Shown: in pieces, positions 37,088 to 44,342 of the stretch
Layout of the letters: each line of letters opens with the position of its first letter
How positions within the stretch are numbered: position 1 is the stretch's first letter
NCBI GenBank assembly: GCA_024636475.1
Contig: JAGXHA010000063.1
Location: 62,001 to 126,000, forward strand
Origin: Roseobacter sp.
Lineage (GTDB): Bacteria; Pseudomonadota; Alphaproteobacteria; Rhodobacterales; Rhodobacteraceae
Direction of reading: 5' to 3'
Length of the DNA stretch: 64,000 nt
Translations under genes and position numbers: made by a program
The notes under the pieces: model-generated
What the model was told of the DNA's origin: nothing
The model's input: only the letters and a program-made list of their open reading frames with translations
The model's database searches: none

Positions 37088-37573
37088 CTAGATATCGTAT
37101 CGCTTGCTGATCTTGTCCACGACCTGACCAGAAGCAAGCGGTACAGCCTCATCAAAATGCCAGTCGCGAAAGCCCCGGCTTTGATAATATGTCAGACCAC
37201 CGGTGTTATCTGCCCGGATGGTTGCGTTTATCCAAACATATCCCAAGGATTTTGCTGCCGCTGCCGTGGCATTAAACAAAGCTGATCCGATCCCCAGCTG
37301 GGTATGTCCAACCTGAACAAAGCTCGCGATGTCGCAGGCCTCGGGTGGTAAATTTGGATGCGGCTTGATCCATTGAAAACCAACGATATTTTCTGCTTCA
37401 TCCAAGGCAACCTGCCATCCGCTTTGTTCAGCATTTGATTCCATCCACTCAAGCAGATCAGCACCTGTGACGGGTCGCGTCAAAGCAGTCGTGCCTCCAA
37501 TTTCGATAATCTCGTTCAGTAACTGCGCCATATGCGGCGCATCCAGCGAATTTGGCGGTCTGACTTTAATCAT
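37088..37573 (-). CDS. GNAT family N-acetyltransferase
   Basis: The 161-residue protein has the GNAT fold: acceptor-side N-terminus (IKVRPPNSLDAPHMAQLLNE), acetyl-CoA loop VQVGHTQLGIGSALFNATAAAA (motif A in the Q/RxxGxG/A form), and the motif B-type ending ATIRADNTGGLTYYQSRGF. Substrate unknown. Its start and the stop of the upstream HD gene share a base, so the two are co-expressed. It converges with regA, with 3 bp between ends. Confidence 0.88.
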   Translation of the reverse strand: MIKVRPPNSLDAPHMAQLLNEIIEIGGTTALTRPVTGADLLEWMESNAEQSGWQVALDEAENIVGFQWIKPHPNLPPEACDIASFVQVGHTQLGIGSALFNATAAAAKSLGYVWINATIRADNTGGLTYYQSRGFRDWHFDEAVPLASGQVVDKISKRYDI

Positions 37574-38166
37574 TAAATGTCCTTTAACAAAGCAGCATGG
37601 CGGGCAGTAAAATCTTTCCGCGTCTCGACCGGGGGCCGCAAAACAATGGTTAGCCCCTCTAGCATCGCAGGATCGGGTTTCCCGAAAAACCGGGTCGCCT
37701 CGTCACTGGAAAAACCTGCAATCTGGGTGGCTTCCATCCAAGCGCTTATTTTATCGGCCTTTTTGATCTGCTGCTTGACTGATTTGGGCAGGGCGGCAGG
37801 CAGCCCAAACCTGATATGAATCGCTGCCATCAACCGTTCATCCAATGCTCCATAACCTGGTCCGACTGCGGTCTTTACCGGTGAAATCATATCGCCAATC
37901 ACATATTCTGGCGCATCATGTATCAAAGCAGCAAGTCGCCATTTTGCAGGGGCAGTTGGGTTCAAACGGGAATAAAGTGTTTCTACCAAAAGCGAATGTT
38001 CGGCTACGGAATAGGCATAGTCGCCCATCGTCTGGCCATTCCAGCGCGCTACAAATGCCAAGCCATGGGCGATGTCTTCGATTTCGATATCCACTGGTGT
38101 AGGGTCCAACAGGTCAAGCCTGCGGCCAGATAACATCCGCTGCCATGCACGGGGCTGTTGCGCCAT
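37573..38166 (-). CDS. HD-domain hydrolase (YfbR-like 5'-nucleotidase type)
   Basis: The 197-residue protein carries a metal-dependent HD fold: first His in YSVAEHSLLVETLY, the HD pair in LAALIHDAPEYVIGDM, and a later Asp in IKKADKISAWMEATQIAG. This resembles YfbR/HDDC-type 5'-deoxynucleotidases. Such enzymes act in nucleotide salvage, but the substrate here is inferred only. It is upstream of the GNAT gene and divergent from ahcY. Confidence 0.85.
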   Translation of the reverse strand: MAQQPRAWQRMLSGRRLDLLDPTPVDIEIEDIAHGLAFVARWNGQTMGDYAYSVAEHSLLVETLYSRLNPTAPAKWRLAALIHDAPEYVIGDMISPVKTAVGPGYGALDERLMAAIHIRFGLPAALPKSVKQQIKKADKISAWMEATQIAGFSSDEATRFFGKPDPAMLEGLTIVLRPPVETRKDFTARHAALLKDI

Positions 38167-38376
38167 TCCATTGCTCCATCAATAGGGTCGCCCCTACTTC
38201 CCATGAAGCAAACAATCATGAAACAGGAAATTCGAAAAGCAGAAGCCATATGGAGAATGCTGCAATGATGTATGAAAATACGAGGTGTTTGCCTGCGTCA
38301 CCAATCACCGTTGAGATTGTACAATTAAAGTGCTAGTCGATTTGCAAATATCCGATTTTTGAAAAAAGGACGCCAC

Positions 38377-39765
38377 ATGGCCAACGATTATATCGTTAAA
38401 GACATTAACCTTGCCGCATACGGTCGCAAGGAACTTGATATTGCTGAGACAGAAATGCCGGGCCTGATGGCGTTGCGTGCGGAATACGGTGAAAGCAAAC
38501 CGCTGAAAGGCGCGCGCATTGTTGGCTCGCTCCACATGACGATCCAGACGGCTGTTCTGATTGAAACACTTAATGCTCTTGGTGCCGACGTGCGCTGGGC
38601 ATCTTGCAACATCTTCTCGACCCAAGATCACGCGGCCGCTGCAATTGCGGCTGGTGGTACGCCGGTCTTTGCGATCAAAGGCCAGTCTCTGGAAGAGCAT
38701 TGGGATTACCTCGATAAATCCTTCATGTTCGAAGATGGCCCGAACCTGATCCTGGATGATGGTGGCGATGCAACGCTTTACATCTTGCTGGGTGCCCGCG
38801 CCGAAGCAGGGGAAGAAGTGATTGCAGTGCCGCAATCCGAAGAAGAAGTTGCCATCAAAGCGCAGATCAAAAAGCGCATGGAAGCATCACCGGGCTGGTT
38901 CACCAAGATGCGCGACCAGATCAAAGGTGTTTCCGAGGAAACGACGACCGGCGTTCACCGCCTGTACGAACTGGTAAAGAACGGCCAGTTGCCTTTCCCT
39001 GCGATCAACGTGAACGATTCGGTCACCAAGTCGAAATTCGACAACAAATACGGCTGTAAAGAATCGCTGGTTGACGGTATCCGCCGCGCCACTGACACGA
39101 TGATGGCTGGTAAAGTTGCTGTCGTCATGGGTTACGGCGACGTTGGTAAAGGCTCTGCCGCATCCTTGGCTGGTGCTGGTGCCCGCGTTAAAGTGACCGA
39201 AGTAGATCCTATTTGCGCGCTGCAAGCCGCAATGGACGGTTTCGAAGTTGTCTTGCTGGAAGATGTGCTGGCAACAGCCGATATCTTCATCACGACAACA
39301 GGCAACAAAGACGTCATCCGTATCGAACACATGCGCGAAATGAAGGATATGGCGATTGTTGGCAACATCGGGCACTTCGATAACGAAATCCAGGTTGCCG
39401 CGCTGAAGAACCACAAATGGACCAACATCAAAGAACAGGTCGACATGATCGAAATGCCAAACGGCAATCGCATGATCCTGCTCTCGGAAGGTCGTCTGTT
39501 GAACCTTGGCAATGCGACCGGTCACCCGTCCTTCGTGATGTCTGCCTCGTTTACCAACCAGGTTCTGGCGCAGATCGAACTTTGGGAAAATAACGGTAAG
39601 TACAAAAACGAAGTCTACATCCTGCCAAAGCATCTGGATGAAAAGGTTGCCCGTCTGCACCTTGATCGTATTGGCGTGAAACTGACCCAACTCAGCAACG
39701 AGCAGGCATCCTACATCGGCGTATCCGCTGATGGCCCGTTCAAGCCCGAGCACTATCGTTACTAA
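38377..39765 (+). CDS. ahcY: S-adenosylhomocysteine hydrolase
   Basis: AhcY splits SAH into adenosine and homocysteine, relieving product inhibition of methyltransferases. The 462-residue protein shows the N-terminal [35 protein letters not shown], the NAD-binding [18 protein letters not shown], the [12 protein letters not shown] block and the C-terminal [14 protein letters not shown] precedes the ATG at 38377; an ATG 18 bp upstream lacks family support. In Rhodobacter capsulatus ahcY also lies near the regA locus; here a GNAT and HD gene stand between. A strong terminator follows. I found no recognisable SAH or SAM riboswitch in its leader. Confidence 0.97.
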   Translation: MANDYIVKDINLAAYGRKELDIAETEMPGLMALRAEYGESKPLKGARIVGSLHMTIQTAVLIETLNALGADVRWASCNIFSTQDHAAAAIAAGGTPVFAIKGQSLEEHWDYLDKSFMFEDGPNLILDDGGDATLYILLGARAEAGEEVIAVPQSEEEVAIKAQIKKRMEASPGWFTKMRDQIKGVSEETTTGVHRLYELVKNGQLPFPAINVNDSVTKSKFDNKYGCKESLVDGIRRATDTMMAGKVAVVMGYGDVGKGSAASLAGAGARVKVTEVDPICALQAAMDGFEVVLLEDVLATADIFITTTGNKDVIRIEHMREMKDMAIVGNIGHFDNEIQVAALKNHKWTNIKEQVDMIEMPNGNRMILLSEGRLLNLGNATGHPSFVMSASFTNQVLAQIELWENNGKYKNEVYILPKHLDEKVARLHLDRIGVKLTQLSNEQASYIGVSADGPFKPEHYRY

Positions 39766-39789
39766 TTCAGGTTTATTCGTCTGAAATTA

Positions 39790-39829
39790 CGCCGCCCGAA
39801 CACCTCGTTCGGGCGGCGTTTTCTATTTT
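39790..39829 (+). terminator. Strong intrinsic terminator after ahcY
   Basis: CGCCGCCCGAAC (39790-39801) and GTTCGGGCGGCG (39807-39818) form a perfect 12-bp GC-rich stem with a 5-nt loop, followed by TTTTCTATTTT. It ends the ahcY transcript just before the end of the opposing SDR gene. Confidence 0.95.
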
Positions 39830-39835
39830 GACGGT

Positions 39836-40558
39836 CTACCTTACGTCCCGCCCTTGGTTCAGGATAATCACGTTCCCGCTTGATATATCCCCGGCAGGCG
39901 AGATCAAAAACCCGACCCAAGCCGCAATTTCGGATGGTTGCATGGCCCGTCCGTGTGGCATTTGTGCGATGGCCTTGGCCAGCACCTCCTCGCTCACCAC
40001 GCCAAAAAGGGGCGTTTCTGTCATTGCGGGTGCGATTGAATTTACCGCAATTTTGTCGGTCGCATAGCGTCGGGCCAGATCTTTGGTCAATGTGTCCAGC
40101 GCGGCCTTTGAAGCGCGATAATGGGGTGGATCGAAGGCATCGAAATTATACGCCCCGTTCGAGCTGATGTTCACGATCTTGCGGACACCCTCACGCCCTG
40201 CCATCAGTTTAATCGCAGCCTGACAGCAGTGAAACGCGCCTGAAAAATTCAGCGCCATCTGCTTTTCAAACTCGGCCTCTGGGATATCGGGAAATTCCGA
40301 CATAAAGCAGGTCCCGGCATTGTTCACCAAAGCATCAATGCCACCTTGGTGCGCCTTGATCTGAGCGAACGCATCCGTGATGTCGCTAGCGTTTGTTAGG
40401 TCCAGCGCAATGCCTTCGAAATCCTCGCGGGCCATGTCCGCAAGACCGCCAGCGTCGATATCAAAGCCTATGACGTGAAACCCATCCACGATCAGCCTGT
40501 CGACGATTGCGCGCCCCATGCCGCCCGCCGCGCCTGTTACCACTGCAATCTTCTTCAT
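39836..40558 (-). CDS. Short-chain dehydrogenase/reductase
   Basis: The 240-residue protein is a classical SDR: cofactor loop VVTGAAGGMGRAIVDRL, FDIDAGG at the end of the second strand (Asp suggesting NAD preference), NNAG motif ALVNNAGTCFM, and the catalytic Ser-Tyr-Lys set (NISSNGAYNFDAFDPPHYRASKAAL). Substrate unknown. I chose the ATG at 40558 after a GGGGG-rich ribosome site. It is divergent from the aminotransferase, sharing a 97-bp promoter region, so it may belong to the same regulon. Confidence 0.9.
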   Translation of the reverse strand: MKKIAVVTGAAGGMGRAIVDRLIVDGFHVIGFDIDAGGLADMAREDFEGIALDLTNASDITDAFAQIKAHQGGIDALVNNAGTCFMSEFPDIPEAEFEKQMALNFSGAFHCCQAAIKLMAGREGVRKIVNISSNGAYNFDAFDPPHYRASKAALDTLTKDLARRYATDKIAVNSIAPAMTETPLFGVVSEEVLAKAIAQMPHGRAMQPSEIAAWVGFLISPAGDISSGNVIILNQGRDVR

Positions 40559-40589
40559 CAAACCACCCCCCCAATTTGCGATTGGCTTT

Positions 40590-40632
40590 TTGAACCTGCT
40601 CGCGTTATCCAATTTAAATGTAAACGCATGTA
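40590..40632 (+). promoter_or_regulatory. Promoter plus candidate operator for the 40.7-kb aminotransferase
   Basis: TTGAAC (40590-40595), a 17-bp spacer, and TTTAAA (40613-40618) form a good sigma-70-like promoter. Directly after the -10 lies TGTAAACGCATGTA (40619-40632), inside an imperfect palindrome with outer arms AAAT/ATTT. The same element (12 of 14 bases) recurs at 42975-42988 before the cyclase gene. Position at the expected transcription start fits a repressor site. Confidence 0.5.
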
Positions 40633-40655
40633 TTTCACCATGCAAGGAGAGCCAA

Positions 40656-41816
40656 ATGCCCATTCGCCCCGCCCGCAGGATCACCGACACCAGCCCCAAG
40701 AACTTTGGCATGTTCGCCAAGGCGGTCGGAATGGCGGGTGATCTGATCCATCTTGAGTTGGGTATGCCTGCCGAAGATACACCCCAGCACATCAAGGATG
40801 CGACAATCGCGGCATTGCAAGGCGGCGCGGTACATTATTCTGATCTTCAGGGCCTGCCAGAGCTGCGCGCGGCCCTCGCAGACAAGTTGCAACGTCAGAA
40901 CAAATTGGACGTCTCGGCAAACGAGGTGCTGATCACCAACGGTCTCACGCAAGGATCATTTGCGGCCTTCATGGCCTTTTTGGATGATGGCGACGAAGCG
41001 TTGCTGCTGGCACCCTATTATCCTCAACATATCGGTAAGGCGGAACTTGCAGGCGCAAAAGTGACCATCGCGCCGCTTGATGAAGCAAACGGTTTTTCGA
41101 TCAATCGCGCCATGATAGAGCCGCATATTACCCCTGCATCACGTGTGATCGCCCTGATTAACCCGTGTAACCCCACGGGCCGGGTCTACTCCCGTTCAGA
41201 GTTGCAAGTGATTGCTGATCTGGCCCAAGAACATGATCTTTTGATCATTTCCGACGAGGTTTACGAAGAGATTCTCTATGATGCCGCTCATATCTCGATC
41301 GCTTCGCTGCCGGGGATGAAGGAGCGGACGATTTCGATGTTTGCCTTTACCAAGGCCTATGCGATGGATGGCTGGCGTTTGGGCTATGTTGTGGCCGACA
41401 GCGCCTTGATGGGCCCATTGATGAAAATCACGACAAATGAAGTGACCCATGTGAATACCTTTATCCAACATGGCGCTCTGGCTGCTGTGACGGGTGACCC
41501 GTCGGTTCTGGCAGGGATGGTCGCGCGGGACCGCGAGCGCCGCGATCTGGTGGTCGGGCGACTGAACCAGATGCCCGGTGTCACCTGCGCCCCGGTCGAA
41601 GGTACGATTTACGCCTTTCCGAATATCAGTGCGACGGGGCTGAACGCTCAGGATTGCGCCGACCGGCTGCTGGCCGATACCGGTGTGGTTGTCGAAGCGG
41701 GCAGCTTTTACGGCGACGCGGGCGAAGGACATTTGCGCGTGTGTTTCGGCTGTGCCGAGATGGACGTGCTGACAGATGCGATGGACCGGATGCAGCGGTT
41801 TTTCAACAAGCTTTAG
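40656..41816 (+). CDS. Class I/II pyridoxal-phosphate aminotransferase
   Basis: The 386-residue protein has the fold-type I aminotransferase motifs: HYSDLQGLPELRAALADKL, ITNGLTQGSFAAFMAF, the INPCNPTGRVYS motif, DEVYEEILYD and the PLP-lysine segment FAFTKAYAMDGWRLGY, plus the carboxylate-binding Arg in HLRVCFG. AAGGAGA precedes the ATG. Substrate is not decided by sequence; the neighbouring iorAB suggests it could feed aromatic 2-oxo acids. Its end overlaps the convergent kynureninase-like gene by 4 bp (TTAG). Confidence 0.9.
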   Translation: MPIRPARRITDTSPKNFGMFAKAVGMAGDLIHLELGMPAEDTPQHIKDATIAALQGGAVHYSDLQGLPELRAALADKLQRQNKLDVSANEVLITNGLTQGSFAAFMAFLDDGDEALLLAPYYPQHIGKAELAGAKVTIAPLDEANGFSINRAMIEPHITPASRVIALINPCNPTGRVYSRSELQVIADLAQEHDLLIISDEVYEEILYDAAHISIASLPGMKERTISMFAFTKAYAMDGWRLGYVVADSALMGPLMKITTNEVTHVNTFIQHGALAAVTGDPSVLAGMVARDRERRDLVVGRLNQMPGVTCAPVEGTIYAFPNISATGLNAQDCADRLLADTGVVVEAGSFYGDAGEGHLRVCFGCAEMDVLTDAMDRMQRFFNKL

Positions 41817-42928
41817 ATATGCGCGCCAAGCGCTGAAAACAGATCGGCGACTTGGTCTTTGGTTGTCACTGCCCCCGGCGACAACCGCAGGATCCGGCCG
41901 CGGCAATCGACGTGAATATGCTGTTCCCTCAGGTGGTCAACAAGCGCTTTGGCATCAATGCTGCCTGGCAGTTGCACCATCACCGACCCACCGCGTTGCG
42001 CCTCTGGCCGAGGTGTCGCAAGCGTCAGACCCGCATCATCCGCAGCAGTCATGATCATTCCTGTGAGGTCGCGATTTTGCGTCAGAAGATCGGTCTGTCT
42101 TGCATGCCACCTAAGCGCTGGAATAGATCCTAAACATGCTAAAACAGACGGTGTCCCGTGATCAAATCGCCGTGCATCGGGTGCGTAATCAAACGCATTC
42201 AGATCCCATGAAAATGGGTTCTCTTGCGAAAACCACCCTCGAAGCTCGGGAGTTGCCTGATGGATCAGGTCTTCTTGCATCTGGATGATCCCGGCCCCTG
42301 GCGTGCCGCATAGCCACTTGAGGCTGGTGGAAATGACGAAATCCGCCGGGTAATCCAACAGCGAAAACGGGATGATCCCGATGCCTTGCGTCAGGTCCAG
42401 CCCAATCAGCGAACCCATATCTTTTCCGTGCGCAATCAACCGACCCAAATCGCATCGATGCGAGCTGGTCGAGGTGACGAAGGTCAGCAACGCCAGCCCG
42501 ACATCAGTCCCCCAAGCGTCCAGCATGTCATCATCGCGGACCCAGAATTCACCATCCCGGATTGGAACGGTATGGAGCGTAAATTCCATCCTGTCTGCCA
42601 GCCCATTCAACAGAAAATGCAACGAGGGAAAACAATCGGCGGCGATCAAGACACGTTTGCCGCGCAGCTTGCCCGGCGGTAGCCCGCCAATGATCGAATA
42701 AAGGGCAGTCGTCACGTTTTCGGCGCTGGTCAGGGTACCGTCAGGGGCATCAATCAGATCACGCCAGAGGGTCAGAAACTCAAGACGCTGCTCCAGGACC
42801 ACCTGCCATTGTGCATCGTTTGGTGTTGCCCAGACCGTGGAAAAATCTGCAAGAGCGTCCGCCATGTCCTGCGCTTTGCCTGGATACTGGCCAATTGAGT
42901 GATACAGAAAATAAGCGGGATCAGTCAT
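41813..42928 (-). CDS. Kynureninase-like class V PLP enzyme
   Basis: The 371-residue protein is a fold-type I class V enzyme. It has an LIGLDLTQGIGIIPFSL segment (the PLP-ring Asp region seen in kynureninase as DLAHA/G) and the Schiff-base lysine in FVISTSLKWLCGTPGAG. FDHGTPSVLACLGSIPAL follows, comparable with kynureninase FxxGTPPIL. Whether it hydrolyses kynurenine, another aryl-beta-keto amino acid, or acts as an aminotransferase is open. It is divergent from the cyclase/formamidase-like gene, from which it is separated by a 109-bp region with the shared operator-like motif. Confidence 0.78.
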   Translation of the reverse strand: MTDPAYFLYHSIGQYPGKAQDMADALADFSTVWATPNDAQWQVVLEQRLEFLTLWRDLIDAPDGTLTSAENVTTALYSIIGGLPPGKLRGKRVLIAADCFPSLHFLLNGLADRMEFTLHTVPIRDGEFWVRDDDMLDAWGTDVGLALLTFVTSTSSHRCDLGRLIAHGKDMGSLIGLDLTQGIGIIPFSLLDYPADFVISTSLKWLCGTPGAGIIQMQEDLIHQATPELRGWFSQENPFSWDLNAFDYAPDARRFDHGTPSVLACLGSIPALRWHARQTDLLTQNRDLTGMIMTAADDAGLTLATPRPEAQRGGSVMVQLPGSIDAKALVDHLREQHIHVDCRGRILRLSPGAVTTKDQVADLFSALGAHI

Positions 42929-42973
42929 TTTGCCCTCATTTTATTGGGTTCACTATGCCAGATGGAAAATTAG

Positions 42974-43002
42974 TTGCAAACGCATATAACGCTACGTACC
43001 AT
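42974..43002 (+). promoter_or_regulatory. Candidate operator/promoter between kynureninase-like and cyclase genes
   Basis: TGCAAACGCATATA (42975-42988) matches the element at 40619-40632 in 12 of 14 positions. Both sit in imperfect palindromes centred on AC/GC (here with outer arms GTT/AAC). TTGCAA (42974-42979), 17 bp, and TACCAT (42997-43002) could be the promoter for the cyclase-marR-iorAB run, with the operator covering the -35. The MarR gene of the same run is the obvious candidate binder. Confidence 0.5.
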
Positions 43003-43037
43003 CCAAAATCATAATGTGAAGCGAATGGGAGACGACG

Positions 43038-43829
43038 ATGAGCGGTGCAGACAGTCTGACGAACCTTGCCATGATGCTGGCCACGGGCAGTGTCGAAGTG
43101 GTTGATTGCACGGGCACGCTGGGCCCCGACACGCCGATCCTTCAGCTTCCTGAGGATTTTGCTAAAAACACCCCCAAGGTCGAAATTCACAAGATCAGCG
43201 AATACGACAATGACGGTCCGTTCTTCGCCTGGAACTGGATGAAGTTGGGCGAACATTCCGGCACCCATTTCGATGCGCCGCATCATTGGATCACCGGCAA
43301 GGATTACGAGGACGGGTTTACAGACACGCTGGATGTGCAGCGGCTGGTTGCGCCGGTGAATGTCATCGACTGTTCAAAACAATCCGCCGAAAACGAGGAT
43401 TTCCTTCTGACCGCCGACGGTGTCAAGGCGTGGGAGGCTGAACATGGCGAGATTGGCAAAGGCGAATGGGTCGTCATGCGCACCGATTGGGACAAGCGCT
43501 CGAATGACGAGGCCAAGTTCCTGAACGCTGATGACACCGGGCCGCACAGCCCCGGCCCGACGCCCGATTGCATCGACTATCTGCTGTCCAAGGGGATTGT
43601 CGGCTGGGGCACACAATGTATCGGCACCGACGCAGGTCAGGCGGGCGGGATGGAACCGCCCTATCCAGCGCATAACCTGCTGCACCGCGATAACTGCTTT
43701 GGTCTGGCCAGCCTTGCCAACCTCGACAAGTTGCCCGCAAAGGGGGCGATCCTGATCGCTGCACCGCTCAAGATTCAGCGCGGGACGGGCAGCCCGATCC
43801 GCGCCCTTGCCTTGGTGCCGAAAGCCTGA
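43038..43829 (+). CDS. Cyclase family protein (kynurenine formamidase / isatin hydrolase-like)
   Basis: The 263-residue protein belongs to the metal-dependent cyclase family that includes bacterial kynurenine formamidase KynB and isatin hydrolase. The signature HxGTHxDxPxH is present as HSGTHFDAPHH (about residues 75-85), giving the divalent-metal ligands. GTQCIGTDAGQAGGMEPPYPAH and LLHRDNCFGLASLANLDKLP are the late conserved segments. Members hydrolyse amide or lactam bonds of aromatic substrates. It heads a cyclase-marR-iorA-iorB run. The substrate is inferred from neighbours, not seen. Confidence 0.85.
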   Translation: MSGADSLTNLAMMLATGSVEVVDCTGTLGPDTPILQLPEDFAKNTPKVEIHKISEYDNDGPFFAWNWMKLGEHSGTHFDAPHHWITGKDYEDGFTDTLDVQRLVAPVNVIDCSKQSAENEDFLLTADGVKAWEAEHGEIGKGEWVVMRTDWDKRSNDEAKFLNADDTGPHSPGPTPDCIDYLLSKGIVGWGTQCIGTDAGQAGGMEPPYPAHNLLHRDNCFGLASLANLDKLPAKGAILIAAPLKIQRGTGSPIRALALVPKA

Positions 43830-43864
43830 AAAGCGGTCTGCGCGACCGGAGGAACGAAACGCGA

Positions 43865-44332
43865 ATGACTGTGAAACAGACGCTTCAGCCCCCCGACAAG
43901 CTGGACCTAGACAATTTTGCGCCCTACCTGATGAACCGGATCATCGGGCGCTATAACGCGGGCCTTCAGGAAGAGATGGCCAAGCTGGGCCTGACCACGC
44001 CACAAATGAGGTCGCTGGCCGTTCTGTCGGTGCGCGATGGCATCCTGATCCGCGAATTAGCGGTCTATGCCGTTGTTCAACAATCGACCCTAAGTCGGGG
44101 GCTTGACGGTCTTGAGCAGGGCGGCTTGATCCGGCGCGAACCCGATCCAGACGACAGCCGCGCCACCCGCATTTTCCTGACCGCGGAAGGCCGCTGCGCC
44201 TACGAGCGCCTTTGGCCACACATGTCGGACGCCTACGAGGCGATGTTTGCAGGGATAGCCGACAGCGATAAACGCGCTTTCGTCATCACACTTCAAAAGA
44301 TGCTGAAAAACATCCGCAAACACGACTTCTGA
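43865..44332 (+). CDS. MarR family transcriptional regulator
   Basis: The 155-residue protein has the MarR winged-helix arrangement: N-terminal dimerisation helix (LMNRIIGRYNAGLQEEMAKL), HTH helices (TPQMRSLAVLSVRDGILIRE, VVQQSTLSRGLDGLEQGGLI), and the wing RREPDPDDSRATRIFLTAEG. MarR proteins usually repress neighbouring catabolic genes and release DNA on binding an aromatic ligand. It is embedded between the cyclase and iorA, 10 bp before iorA. I propose it reads the shared motif at 40619 and 42975. Confidence 0.92.
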   Translation: MTVKQTLQPPDKLDLDNFAPYLMNRIIGRYNAGLQEEMAKLGLTTPQMRSLAVLSVRDGILIRELAVYAVVQQSTLSRGLDGLEQGGLIRREPDPDDSRATRIFLTAEGRCAYERLWPHMSDAYEAMFAGIADSDKRAFVITLQKMLKNIRKHDF

Positions 44333-44342
44333 AAGGGCTACG

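Noticed and set aside
38167..38376. SAH or SAM riboswitch upstream of ahcY
   Set aside because: No conserved riboswitch core or convincing pseudoknot could be traced in the 210-bp leader.
40461..40480. Another parS-like ACGTGAAAC in the SDR gene
   Set aside because: Left half does not match and the site is far from the par cluster; chance similarity.
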